Origin: Candidatus Omnitrophota bacterium
GTDB taxonomy: Bacteria > Omnitrophota > Gorgyraeia > Aquiviventales > Aquiviventaceae
Direction of reading: 5' to 3'
NCBI GenBank assembly: GCA_016206725.1
Contig: JACQRA010000016.1
Coordinates: forward strand, 1 to 32,405
DNA length: 32,405 nucleotides
Shown: piece after piece, positions 17,007-25,295 of the stretch
Layout of the letters: each line of letters starts with the position of its first letter
How positions within the stretch are numbered: position 1 is the stretch's first letter
The notes under the pieces: model-generated
What the model was told of the DNA's origin: nothing
Databases searched by the model: none
The model's input: only the letters and a program-made list of their open reading frames with translations
Program-made: the position numbers and the translations under genes

Positions 17007-17902
17007 TTAAGCTCCTCGGCGAGTGCCGCGCTGATTCGCTGACGCTCGTGCATCTCGTTGAGACACGCGAGCAACCCCTGTCCCAGATCAAGGTAATGCT
17101 TCCCCACGAGTTTCTTCGCGATCTTCGGCTGGAAGGTATAGGGACTTCGACGATAGTGGACGAGCGCATCCGGTCCCTGAAACGTGATGGTCAGCTTCTT
17201 GTTGAGCATCTCCTGGATCATCTCCAGTAGGGCTTTCACCGTCATGGGTTGGTGGCCGGTGATGAGCACGTACTGGTTTTCAAATTCCGTGGCGAGTGCC
17301 TCGACACTGTGTCGTGCCGCATCCTCCACATGGATGTACTCTCGAATCTCTTCGCCATCCCCCAGCGAGTCGATCTTGCCCTCAAGGAGCGCCTGGGTCA
17401 GATACCGGTGGACGGCGTTGGTCGCATCCGCCCGCGGACCGTAGAGACTGCCGTACCGAAGGATGGTGTAGGGCAGCCCGTGCACCTGTTGAAACGCCTC
17501 GAGGTACAGCTCGCAGGCCTGCTTGCTACACCGGTAGAAGCCGCCCGCGAGGCTATGCACATAGACGGTGCTGGCGTACAGGACGCGCCGTACGCCGGTC
17601 CGGCGACACGCCTCCAAAAGCATCGTCGTACCCAGGATGTTCTGCCGGACGGTCTCGACGGGACGTTGGTTGGCCTCGTTGATATCCGCGATCCCGGCAA
17701 AGTGGTAGACGATCTCGCAGTCCGTCACCGCGCGCCGAACCGCGGCCTCATCGAGGAGATCCCCAACCATCATCTCCTGGCCGGTCTGCAGGTACGGCGA
17801 AGGGCACCGGTCGTAGATTCTCACGGCATGGCCCCGCTGCGTCAACACGTCGGCCACATGGCTGCCCAGGAATCCTGATCCTCCAAAGACCACCGCGCGC
17901 AT
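17003..17902 (-). CDS. NAD(P)-dependent nucleotide-sugar epimerase/dehydratase
   Basis: This 299-residue extended-SDR protein begins MRAVVFGGSGFLGSH, with the GxxGxxG dinucleotide-binding loop at 7-13. It has the YHFAGIADIN segment near 66-75, STVYVH with Ser111/Thr112, and a YxxxK pair at Tyr123 and Lys127 (YRCSKQ). LRYGSLYGPR and REYIHVEDAA are typical of GalE/RmlB-like enzymes acting on UDP-, dTDP- or CDP-sugars. The substrate cannot be told from sequence. It lies inside the radical-SAM/cytidylyltransferase module and may modify that sugar (inference). Two adjacent ATGs exist (17905 and 17902). I prefer 17902 because it is 6 nt from AGGAGG, against 3 nt for the first. Confidence 0.9.
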   Translation of the reverse strand: MRAVVFGGSGFLGSHVADVLTQRGHAVRIYDRCPSPYLQTGQEMMVGDLLDEAAVRRAVTDCEIVYHFAGIADINEANQRPVETVRQNILGTTMLLEACRRTGVRRVLYASTVYVHSLAGGFYRCSKQACELYLEAFQQVHGLPYTILRYGSLYGPRADATNAVHRYLTQALLEGKIDSLGDGEEIREYIHVEDAARHSVEALATEFENQYVLITGHQPMTVKALLEMIQEMLNKKLTITFQGPDALVHYRRSPYTFQPKIAKKLVGKHYLDLGQGLLACLNEMHERQRISAALAEELK

Positions 17903-17908
17903 CATCTG

Positions 17909-17914
17909 CCTCCT
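17909..17914 (-). promoter_or_regulatory. Strong ribosome binding site of the epimerase gene
   Basis: The minus strand reads AGGAGG immediately after the acyltransferase TAG and 6 nt before the ATG at 17902. It is one of the few textbook Shine-Dalgarno sites in an operon that otherwise relies on overlapping start and stop codons. Confidence 0.75.
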
Positions 17915-18461
17915 ACGGCTGTTCCTGACGATCGCCTCTTTGTCTGAGCACGGTCGCGGGCACCCCAGCCGCCACCGTGTAGGGTGGGATGTCATGTGTG
18001 ACGACGCTATGGGCGCCGATGACGCAACCACGTCCGATCCGGACGCTGCGCGTGACCACCACATGACTCCCCAGCCAGCAGTCGTCTTCGATCACAATCG
18101 CACCGCCCCGATGGCCTTGGTCCTTGATCGGGATCGCCGGGTCGGAAAACACGTGATCGGCCGCCCGAAGGACGCAATAGGGGCCAATGAGAACATTGTT
18201 CCCAATCTCGATTGCTCCCCCATCGCTGGGGTCGAGGACGACGCCGATATTCATGGACACCCCCTCGCCAATCTTCACCCCCTCCGGGCAGTAGATCTTC
18301 AGGCCAGACATCGAATGGAAGCGGCCCGCCTGCTGAAGGAAGCGCCTGTAAAAGGCGTACCGCGCGGCGCCACAGTGATCCGGCAGCATCGCCACAAGCT
18401 GTTGACCGGCATAGAAGCACTCCACGCCGATCCGGCGCTTGAGAGACACCCAAAAGGACAT
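17913..18461 (-). CDS. Hexapeptide-repeat O/N-acyltransferase (CatB/WbbJ-like)
   Basis: This 182-residue protein is of the left-handed beta-helix type. Imperfect hexapeptide repeats span about residues 59-170 (VKIGEGVSM, AIEIGNNVLIGPYCVL, AIVIEDDCWLGSHVVV, VRIGRGCVIGAHSVV). A likely catalytic His sits at 103 in ADHVF, and the C-terminal AAGVPATVLR follows. Members transfer acetyl or other acyl groups from acyl-CoA to sugars; in legionaminate/bacillosamine pathways they N-acetylate a 4-amino-sugar. It starts at the ATG at 18461, 1 nt after the SDR stop. An upstream GTG at 18473 overlaps the SDR and is less likely. The substrate is unknown. Confidence 0.92.
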   Translation of the reverse strand: MSFWVSLKRRIGVECFYAGQQLVAMLPDHCGAARYAFYRRFLQQAGRFHSMSGLKIYCPEGVKIGEGVSMNIGVVLDPSDGGAIEIGNNVLIGPYCVLRAADHVFSDPAIPIKDQGHRGGAIVIEDDCWLGSHVVVTRSVRIGRGCVIGAHSVVTHDIPPYTVAAGVPATVLRQRGDRQEQP

Positions 18462-18462
18462 C

Positions 18463-19209
18463 TTAGTCCCCACCAGCCACGGTCAGGATCTCCCCGGTGA
18501 TGTAATCGCCGGCCCTCGAGGCGAGAAACAGGGCCATGCGAGCGACCTCCACAGGCCGACCGGCTCGTTTGAGCGGAATGAGTTGGATGCGCTTCGCGGC
18601 CTGCGTTCTTCCGATCTTCCGATGAAAGGCCGTCTCGATAAATCCGGCCCGAATGGCATTGACGAGGATGCCATGCGAAGCCCCACACCTCGCCATCCCG
18701 ACCGTGACCGCCTCCATGGCGGCCTTCGCGGCGCCATAATGCAGCGTCTCGGGCGACACGCCGTATTTTGCTGCAATCGAACTGATGTTGATGATCTTCC
18801 CACCCCGCCGCCGCATGAGCCGGAACGCCTCGCGTGCGAGCAGAAACGGCGCGCGCGCGTTCAGGGCCATGGTGCGATCCCAGGACGCTTCCGCGAGTGT
18901 GGCAAACTGGCGGGGACCGAAGACCGCTCCGGCGTTATTCACCAGCACATCAATGCCGCGAAACCGTTTGACGAACGTCTCCATCACCCTGACACACGCT
19001 TGCGGATCCAGGAGATCGCCGTGGCACGCCACCGCCTCCCCGCCACGTCGCGTCACCTCACGACACAGCGCGCGGGCCTGTCGTTCGTTCCGACAGTAGT
19101 GAATGCCGAGGCGCGCACCCTCCGCGGCAAAGAGCCGCGCCATCGCGGTGCCGATCCCCCCGCTGGCGCCGGTGATGAGGACCCGCTTCCCCTTCAGGCC
19201 GTTGAACAT
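18463..19209 (-). CDS. Short-chain dehydrogenase/reductase
   Basis: This 248-residue classical SDR has TGASGGIG at 13-20, NNAG at 91-94, the catalytic Ser in NISSIAA near 143, and YGAAK with Tyr158 and Lys162. The VLVNAIRAGFIET and YITGEILTVAGG segments are FabG-like. In nonulosonate loci a PtmA-like SDR is often found next to cytidylyltransferases, with a poorly understood role. Here it would oxidise or reduce an intermediate of the sugar made by this module (inference). The ATG at 19209 overlaps the end of the cytidylyltransferase gene by 16 nt and is the only start that leaves the nucleotide-binding motif at the usual distance. Confidence 0.92.
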   Translation of the reverse strand: MFNGLKGKRVLITGASGGIGTAMARLFAAEGARLGIHYCRNERQARALCREVTRRGGEAVACHGDLLDPQACVRVMETFVKRFRGIDVLVNNAGAVFGPRQFATLAEASWDRTMALNARAPFLLAREAFRLMRRRGGKIINISSIAAKYGVSPETLHYGAAKAAMEAVTVGMARCGASHGILVNAIRAGFIETAFHRKIGRTQAAKRIQLIPLKRAGRPVEVARMALFLASRAGDYITGEILTVAGGD

Positions 19210-19979
19210 GTCGTGCGTCTCCTCGGCGCGGTGGGGTACGGGGTCTGCGTGTCGGAGAAGCCATGCGCCCGCAGCCAGTATTCCACCATGGGAACCTGCC
19301 ACTTGAAATCGACGTCGCAGCCGCCCCACTGCTTCAAGGGAGCGATGCGACGCCCCATCCAGCGTTGGGGCAAGAGTCCGTGCGGCAACTGCTCAAGGCA
19401 CTGCGGACGGACGATGGAGACCCCCATGTCGGCGAAATAGACGTCGCCCTGCGAGTCACGGTCGCAGTTGAGGGTAGCCGGATCCCCAAAGGTTTCCAGC
19501 GGAACAAATGGCTGCAGACAGCCGTCATCACCCAGCTTGCGCGCCCGCAGGGGACTCCACATGTTGTACGGCGAGACGGTCACGACCGAATCCAGCCTCG
19601 GATCACGGCGCAGGATCTCGACCCCCTCATCGATTGTGTCCGCCAAGACGGTCGGGGCGTTACAGAAGAGCAGCACCATCAGCTCGACAGGTTTCTTGAG
19701 CGTGTCGCGAATGTAGCGGAACCCATGAGCGAAGGCGTCTTCACCCAGGGCCGTTTTGGTCGCCAGTTCCGGCGGACGTTCGATGATCGTCGTGCCGTGT
19801 TCTCGGGCGAGCTGTTTGATACGCTCCGAATCGGTTGACACATAGATTTCGTCCACGGCTTGCGCATGGAGGGCCGCCAGCAGCGGGTAGGCCATGAGCG
19901 GCCGTCCGAGTACCAGGTGGGTGTTTTTCCCCGGAAACCCCACGCTCCCTTCACGGCCCAACAGGAGTGCGGCGATCAT
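19194..19979 (-). CDS. Divergent acylneuraminate-type cytidylyltransferase (second of two)
   Basis: This 261-residue protein belongs to the CMP-sugar synthetase family, with a variant signature loop GREGSVGFPGKN at 8-19 where typical NeuA/PseF proteins have RGGSKG-x-x-KN. It keeps IYVSTDSERI near 54-63, RPPELATKTAL and FCNAPTV. These enzymes join CTP to a 2-keto-3-deoxy sugar acid, or occasionally to other acceptors. Directly beside it are a SPASM radical SAM gene (2-nt gap) and an SDR gene (16-nt overlap), so it probably activates the product of that module. It begins at the ATG at 19979 rather than further upstream inside the neighbour. What it activates is unknown; CMP-activated alcohols or phosphonates are alternatives. 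Confidence 0.85.
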   Translation of the reverse strand: MIAALLLGREGSVGFPGKNTHLVLGRPLMAYPLLAALHAQAVDEIYVSTDSERIKQLAREHGTTIIERPPELATKTALGEDAFAHGFRYIRDTLKKPVELMVLLFCNAPTVLADTIDEGVEILRRDPRLDSVVTVSPYNMWSPLRARKLGDDGCLQPFVPLETFGDPATLNCDRDSQGDVYFADMGVSIVRPQCLEQLPHGLLPQRWMGRRIAPLKQWGGCDVDFKWQVPMVEYWLRAHGFSDTQTPYPTAPRRRTTCSTA

Positions 19980-19981
19980 CG

Positions 19982-21139
19982 TTAGACCACCGTACAGCGG
20001 TTGCACGGTGAGCAGCGTGGCCGCTGTGACGTCAGATGGCGTTCACGGAGCTCTTCGTACCGTTCTGAACGCCACAAGGCGCTCAGAGACTGCTCGTTGG
20101 CACTACCGATGGTGAGCGTTGACTTGTAATCCACGTCGCACGGGTTCACGGTTCCGTCCCACCAGACAAACATCCGCCGCCATAAATCGGAGCAGGCGGT
20201 CTCGACGCCGGTGGCCGGGTGGTCGTAGACGTTTTCCCACGGGTTGTACGTCACGAAGGCCACCTGATCCACGAACTCCTCCCAGACCGAGGCCATCCGC
20301 TCCAGATCCGGCGTGCCGGGAACACTCACACCAGAGACGCGCGTGATCACGCGCGAGCGGGGGTAATGGTCCGCCCGAATTCGGTGGAACCGCTCAATGT
20401 TGGCCCGCACCTCGGCAAACCGGCCGCCGACGCGCAGGCGCTCGTACAATGCCGCGTCGGCCGCCTCCACAGAAAAGACCACCGTGTTCACCTCAGCTTC
20501 CAGAATCGCATGGCAGGCGGCCTCATCCAGCCGCGAGGCGTTGGTGTTGAGCTTCAGCGCCAAGAACTTGCCCTTGGCGTAGGCCAGCATCGCGTCAATG
20601 TCCGGACACAGCAGCGGCTCGCCCCGCGAGGCCAGCGTCACCGCCTCACAGCAGCCCCCCGCCTCATCAATCACGCGCTTGAAGAGGTCGAGGGACATCA
20701 CACCCATGTAGCCGTTCGTCCGCTTCGTCAAACCGGCATCCGTCTGGTAGCAGAACACGCATCGGTAGTTGCAGACCGAGGCCGGTTCCACCTGGAGGCA
20801 CGGCGGAAACGCGTCCAAGATGTTCCTGCTCGGATACGTCTCATACCGGTAGCGGTACCACAGGTACCGCGGCAACGCCTCGTCAGGAAGTCGGCTGATC
20901 TCTTCCACCACGTACGTCTGCAGGACAAACGGCACGCCGTCCTGAGGCGGCGCCTCGCCGAACAGCTCTGCGCAGGCTTGACGCACCACGGCCCGACGGC
21001 CCGTGTCAGGCTCGAGCGCCTCGAGTCGGTCTCGCACCCGCGCGATTCGCCTGAAGACATCCTCCGCCACCGGGCTGCGGTGATGCATCGCGGCGAAGCT
21101 ATCGTGTTTCTGGTAGGTGGCGACTCCCTTGATGGCCAT
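19982..21139 (-). CDS. Radical SAM protein with SPASM domain
   Basis: This 385-residue protein has a CX3CX2C cluster at Cys123, Cys127 and Cys130 (CNYRCVFC), then SRGEPLLCPD and LNTNASRL. The C-terminal SPASM-type cysteines are Cys316, Cys334 (WWDGTVNPCD), Cys376, Cys379 and Cys382 (CSPCNRC). SPASM proteins use auxiliary iron-sulfur clusters in peptide maturation or in dehydrogenation/epimerisation of carbohydrates and aminocyclitols (AnSME, BtrN relatives). No precursor peptide gene is visible nearby, and the next genes are a cytidylyltransferase and an SDR, so a sugar substrate is favoured (inference). About 110 residues precede the radical SAM core. A later start at residue 18 (Met) is possible. 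Confidence 0.9.
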   Translation of the reverse strand: MAIKGVATYQKHDSFAAMHHRSPVAEDVFRRIARVRDRLEALEPDTGRRAVVRQACAELFGEAPPQDGVPFVLQTYVVEEISRLPDEALPRYLWYRYRYETYPSRNILDAFPPCLQVEPASVCNYRCVFCYQTDAGLTKRTNGYMGVMSLDLFKRVIDEAGGCCEAVTLASRGEPLLCPDIDAMLAYAKGKFLALKLNTNASRLDEAACHAILEAEVNTVVFSVEAADAALYERLRVGGRFAEVRANIERFHRIRADHYPRSRVITRVSGVSVPGTPDLERMASVWEEFVDQVAFVTYNPWENVYDHPATGVETACSDLWRRMFVWWDGTVNPCDVDYKSTLTIGSANEQSLSALWRSERYEELRERHLTSQRPRCSPCNRCTVV

Positions 21140-21143
21140 GTCC

Positions 21144-22916
21144 TCACACGTGAGAAGCGCTCGGCGGTGGCAGCTCGCTCAGGGTGTCCGACCAACGAGA
21201 CGCCCAGTGACGGTCCACCAGCGCGTAACGCTCCACGAATTGATGACGCGCCTGGCGGACGTCTGTGCGGCGCCACCACGCCTGTGGCTGGTCGCACACG
21301 GTTGCGACGTGGCCGGCCGCAGCCTCCGGCTCATCCCACAAGATCCCCGCCTCACGCAGCGCGTGAAGGTATGGCGCGGCCTCCGCCCGGACCTCCCACC
21401 GCCGTGGATCCCAGAAGAGCACGGTCGGGATATTGGCGGCAAGCGTTTCGAGGAAGACCGTCGCCGAATGATCCACGATGACCAGCCGGGCCTTCGCGAA
21501 CTGTCGATGAATCGGCACCGCCGGCTGCCACCGGACCTCCGGAAACCGTTCACGGATGCCTTCCTCTACGGCATGCCCATAGTCATGGGGATACGGACGA
21601 AAGAGCACCCGGCGTCGCACCCGTTCAGGCAGGGCGTCCAGGAACCGACGCTGCCAACGGAAGTATTCCTCCACTTGACCGCCCACCGGCGTGGACTGAA
21701 ACTGGTAGAGGTACCGGGGATGCGCGGTGGTAACGAACAAGAACGCACCGTCCCGCGCCGCGGGCGCGTGGCGCAGCGTGCGAGTGAGCGCCGAGAGATT
21801 CGGAGACGGCAGATTCCGGCAGATGGGGTGATGATCCCCGGCCCAGCCCCATACTAGAAAGGCGTCCGAGAGGCGAGCCTCGTGTCGTTCGATCGGCGAA
21901 AAGCGATAGAGCCCGTATCCGCCGCCGTGCTGCACCGAAATGAGCCGACCGCCGCCGGCTGACACCTCGGCCGCGAGGAAGCGAAACGGGCTGTTGCTAT
22001 ACCACGTGTTGGTCGCCACGAGGACGGCAGGAACTGCTGGATAGCGACGCCGCACTTCCTCCCTGGCTTGTCGGTAGCCTTCGAGGAAGAGCGTGGGAAG
22101 GTGAAACGGCAGCATCGGCATGACGAGCCGCTCAAAGGGATCTCCACTGGGCAGGCGGGAGAGCCCATTCCGAGCCTCGTCAAACCTCGCGTCGGGGAGC
22201 GCGAATCCCCAATCCCTCGACACCTCCAACGGCATGACGCGGCCGGCCGTCTTCCAGGCCAATGACCAGCTCATCATCCGCGATCGACAGACATCCTGCA
22301 GTCCCACCTTCCACCGACGACGTAGCGCGCGCCGGACCATGTCTTCGCCGCGCCGTATGCCGACACGCCGAGGGCTCTGACACGCGCCATTGACCGCGTC
22401 CTCCGGCGCGGCTCTCCCTCGTGCCGGAAACGCATGCCCCATTCCCGCGAGGAGCTGAGAGAAGAGCTGGAGGTTGGCGAAATCGTCATGGAGCCAGCCA
22501 CGGGCTTGCTCAGGCTCCTGCGGCACACGAAACGACCGGGGATCGAGCACGAGGGTCCGCAGGTTGGGAGCCTGCTGGAAGGCCTCCGTGAGATGGACAT
22601 AACGGTCGTAGGCGGCATGAAGGAAGGACAGCAACCATGACCCAAGGAGCACGCGCCACGACTGCAGCGGATACGCAACGCCATGAACCGCGTTCAGGTA
22701 GTTGGCCAGACGCTCGAGCATCCGTTCACCACAGCCATCCACATAGTCGGCGGCTTCGTAGAAGCGCTCTCGGTCATTCCAGGGCGAGGGCATCACGCGG
22801 AAGCGCAGGTGCGCCCAGTACCTCCGTTGATCCTGGCGAAGGCACCAAGAACCCAGGCACAGGACTTCCTCGCGGGGATCCCAGAAGTCGGTCAATGCCG
22901 TCGTCGCGAGGAACAT
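21144..22916 (-). CDS. LIC12162-family putative transferase
   Basis: This 590-residue protein opens with MFLATTALTDFWD and VLCLGSWC, the N-terminus I associate with the LIC12162 family of putative transferases in surface-carbohydrate loci. The C-terminal half looks like a GT-B fold: SVQHGGGYG near 327-335, FLFVTTAHPRYLYQ, LFRPYPHDYG near 438-447, and VDHSATVFLETLAANIPTV near 481-499. The QHGG turn, the R-x-YP-x-D segment and the DHS...E-x-LA-x-N-x-P segment recall capsule Kdo-transferase or glycerophosphotransferase active sites. A role as a CMP-sugar transferase is therefore possible but is inference. The ATG at 22916 lies 1 nt past the Wzx stop. Confidence 0.8.
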   Translation of the reverse strand: MFLATTALTDFWDPREEVLCLGSWCLRQDQRRYWAHLRFRVMPSPWNDRERFYEAADYVDGCGERMLERLANYLNAVHGVAYPLQSWRVLLGSWLLSFLHAAYDRYVHLTEAFQQAPNLRTLVLDPRSFRVPQEPEQARGWLHDDFANLQLFSQLLAGMGHAFPARGRAAPEDAVNGACQSPRRVGIRRGEDMVRRALRRRWKVGLQDVCRSRMMSWSLAWKTAGRVMPLEVSRDWGFALPDARFDEARNGLSRLPSGDPFERLVMPMLPFHLPTLFLEGYRQAREEVRRRYPAVPAVLVATNTWYSNSPFRFLAAEVSAGGGRLISVQHGGGYGLYRFSPIERHEARLSDAFLVWGWAGDHHPICRNLPSPNLSALTRTLRHAPAARDGAFLFVTTAHPRYLYQFQSTPVGGQVEEYFRWQRRFLDALPERVRRRVLFRPYPHDYGHAVEEGIRERFPEVRWQPAVPIHRQFAKARLVIVDHSATVFLETLAANIPTVLFWDPRRWEVRAEAAPYLHALREAGILWDEPEAAAGHVATVCDQPQAWWRRTDVRQARHQFVERYALVDRHWASRWSDTLSELPPPSASHV

Positions 22917-22917
22917 C

Positions 22918-24492
22918 TTACCGACGCGCTCTCCCGGCGGCCAATCGTGGCACGACACCCGACCATCCCCCCCGCCACACCATCCATCCCATCGCGCCCC
23001 AGACGGCAACCGCCAAGACGGTTCGTCCCATAAAGACCGTCAGGACCGGCGACGTCCCCTCATAGGAGAAGGGCCCCAGGTGATACACGCCAAAAAGCCC
23101 GCCGGTCACCAGAACGAGTCCTCCCAGCCATCCGTAGAGCGAGAGGCCGCTTCGCCATCCCGTCACGACATAGCGATGGATCAGCAGCAGCAGCGCCACC
23201 GAGAACATCGTCTGCGCGGCAACGCTACACAGGACGATACCGTGCAACCCCCAGCCGGCACGGATCGCCCACGTCGTCAACCCGATGTGGAGCGCAAAAC
23301 CGCTTCCCCACATCGCGGTGACCAGCCGATGCCGGTTGAGCGTCGCCGAGTTCAAGAGATAGACGGGGACGTTCTGAAGCGTCCCCGCGGCCAACAGAAA
23401 CGCGAAGAGTTCAAAGAGGCCGATGGCCGGCTGATAGCGGGGGAGCAGCCAGTGCACGAGGGCGCCACACCACGCCTGGCTCAGGCTGGTCATCGCGCAC
23501 GTCACCAACAAGAGCCAGCAGAGGAGCCGGCGGATCTGAGGACCAAGCACCTGAGGATTCGCGACCCGTTCGAGCTCAGCCCAGAGGCGCGGATAGATGA
23601 CGATGATGAGATTGATCACCATGAGCACGCCTAAGGACACGCACTGCTTCACGAAGGTGAAATAGCCCAGCTCGGTCAGGGGGAGGGCCACCGCGGCCAT
23701 CGCCTGATCCACGGATCGGAAGCCCCAACACAGAAACGTCTGCAGCGACAGGGGCAGTCCGACGGCCAGTAACCGTCGGCATTCCCGGGGATCCCAACGC
23801 CATCGTAGCGCAAGCGTCGGCGCCCATAACCGGAAGCCGAGGAGCGTCGTCAGAGCGATCACCGTCGTTTTCAACAGGGGGCTGTAGATCTTGAGCCACG
23901 CGATCGTGCTCAGCACAAATATCACAGAGCCAAGGCTGCTCAGCACGGTCGTCTTCGCCATCACCGGAAAGCGTTCACGAATAAAGTGAAGGCCGGTGAC
24001 GAAGTCGGCCGCTTGAGAACCGATGAATCCCACCGCGCCAATGAGCAAACCGTGGCGCAGCCAGGGGTGGGATTGCAGGCAGGCGGCTCCCACCATCACG
24101 CCCGCCACCAGCAGCACCCAGATGCCTTCTCCGGTCACGCCGACATGTTGAAGGGCCGTCGCCTCTCGTGATTTTCCCTGCCCCAAGAGGGCAGTGGCCT
24201 CCCGTTGCGCGGCGCTATAGATACCGGTCTTGGCCATCGAGGCATACAGTTGCCAGACGGCGACGAACCCCACGACCCCCAGCCCTTCCGGTCCCAGCAC
24301 ATGAGCTACCAGAAGCCCAAGGGGAAATTGGATCAACGCATTCAGGATCGTGGCGGCAGAGAGCGCGGTCGATCGACGCAGGAAGGCCCGAAACGACAGC
24401 GCGCTTTCCTTCGCCGGGCCCGTCCACGACTCCACGAGCGCCGGAGGCGGCGCGTGGGAGATGTCCGGGAGGATCGCGGCTTCACGGGTCAT
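22918..24492 (-). CDS. wzx: Wzx-type lipid-linked oligosaccharide flippase
   Basis: This 524-residue integral membrane protein of the MOP/polysaccharide-transporter superfamily has about 12-14 hydrophobic segments. The first starts near residue 40 (SAATILNALIQFPLGLLVA), preceded by a polar cytoplasmic tail. The segment VLGPEGLGVVGFVAVWQLY after the first helix is characteristic of O-antigen flippases, as is the charged TGIYSAAQREA loop. It would flip undecaprenyl-pyrophosphate-linked repeat units to the periplasm for the polymerase/ligase encoded at 8175-9461. The ATG at 24492 overlaps the methyltransferase stop by 4 nt. Confidence 0.9.
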   Translation of the reverse strand: MTREAAILPDISHAPPPALVESWTGPAKESALSFRAFLRRSTALSAATILNALIQFPLGLLVAHVLGPEGLGVVGFVAVWQLYASMAKTGIYSAAQREATALLGQGKSREATALQHVGVTGEGIWVLLVAGVMVGAACLQSHPWLRHGLLIGAVGFIGSQAADFVTGLHFIRERFPVMAKTTVLSSLGSVIFVLSTIAWLKIYSPLLKTTVIALTTLLGFRLWAPTLALRWRWDPRECRRLLAVGLPLSLQTFLCWGFRSVDQAMAAVALPLTELGYFTFVKQCVSLGVLMVINLIIVIYPRLWAELERVANPQVLGPQIRRLLCWLLLVTCAMTSLSQAWCGALVHWLLPRYQPAIGLFELFAFLLAAGTLQNVPVYLLNSATLNRHRLVTAMWGSGFALHIGLTTWAIRAGWGLHGIVLCSVAAQTMFSVALLLLIHRYVVTGWRSGLSLYGWLGGLVLVTGGLFGVYHLGPFSYEGTSPVLTVFMGRTVLAVAVWGAMGWMVWRGGWSGVVPRLAAGRARR

Positions 24493-25295
24493 TTGCGCGC
24501 TTCCACATAGAGGGAACACCCTGCCCGATGAGGCCGCTCGAGATTCCGCAACACGAGACCGGCAATCCCCGTCACACCGTTCTCGCGCCGGGCGATCTCC
24601 CGGAACCCGGCCTCGGCCAGCAGACGGCGGAGCTTCTCAAAATAGATCGGTGTCACATGTCCTCCGCTCACGCGCTGCTCAGCCGTCTGCAGCGAGACGC
24701 ACCACTGACCAAACGCTTCCAGACTGAGGGAAGCCAGTCTCACCTCGACCTCTTCCCGGCTTGCGAACACAGGAATCTGGCCGTTGCGCTCGTCAATATA
24801 CGAGGACGCCAGCCCCAAGAGGGCCATGTGGTCCTCGGCATAGACCTCCGGCAACCGCAACGCGTCGACCAGGCTCCTCCGATTCTCCTGACACAAGGGA
24901 TCAAGCACCGTGCGGTCGCCCTGCCGGTAGGCCTGGACGGTCTTTTCAAGGTCCGGCGCTTCGATCCGGATGGCGCCGCCCGGCTTGAGCACCCGGTAAC
25001 ACTCCCGCAACAGATACGCGAGTGCCGACTCATCAATGTGCTCCACGGTATGGGCCGAGTAGATGAGCGATTGCGAATGGTCTGGAAACGGCCACGCAAC
25101 CCGCCGGCGGAAATCCAGCGTCACATCGGCGCCCTCGACGTCCACCGTGATCCAGTCCGGCCGGATGCCGTAGCGGTTCTGCTCTCCCACGGCGAGCTTT
25201 CCCGACGAGAAGTTGGCGGTCACCAGGCGGCGCACCCAGCGCCGCTCCTGGATGCGGGCATACCCTCTTCGGAGGAGCCGTTTCAGGGCGCGCAT
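24489..25295 (-). CDS. SAM-dependent methyltransferase (COG4627-like)
   Basis: This 268-residue protein resembles predicted class I methyltransferases in which the usual GxGxG loop is replaced by a short N-terminal GEQNRYGIRPDWITVDVEG region (about 37-55). The rest of the fold is recognisable: PFPDHSQSLIYSAHTVEHID (post-motif II/III), LLRECYRVLKPGGAIRIEAPD and the C-terminal LLAEAGFREI. It probably methylates a hydroxyl or carboxyl of a glycan residue. It is the second methyltransferase flanking the PhyH gene and overlaps that gene's stop by 1 nt (TGATG). The ATG at 25295 is the only sensible start. Confidence 0.85.
   Translation of the reverse strand: MRALKRLLRRGYARIQERRWVRRLVTANFSSGKLAVGEQNRYGIRPDWITVDVEGADVTLDFRRRVAWPFPDHSQSLIYSAHTVEHIDESALAYLLRECYRVLKPGGAIRIEAPDLEKTVQAYRQGDRTVLDPLCQENRRSLVDALRLPEVYAEDHMALLGLASSYIDERNGQIPVFASREEVEVRLASLSLEAFGQWCVSLQTAEQRVSGGHVTPIYFEKLRRLLAEAGFREIARRENGVTGIAGLVLRNLERPHRAGCSLYVEARK

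Noticed and set aside
14743..19979. Phosphonate (aminoethylphosphonate-CMP) pathway
   Set aside because: A cytidylyltransferase and HAD phosphatase are present, but no PEP mutase or phosphonopyruvate decarboxylase motif is visible in the window.
19982..21139. SPASM radical SAM as a RiPP (peptide-modifying) enzyme
   Set aside because: No small precursor gene, transporter or protease lies nearby; junctions leave no room for one, and the neighbours are sugar-activation genes.
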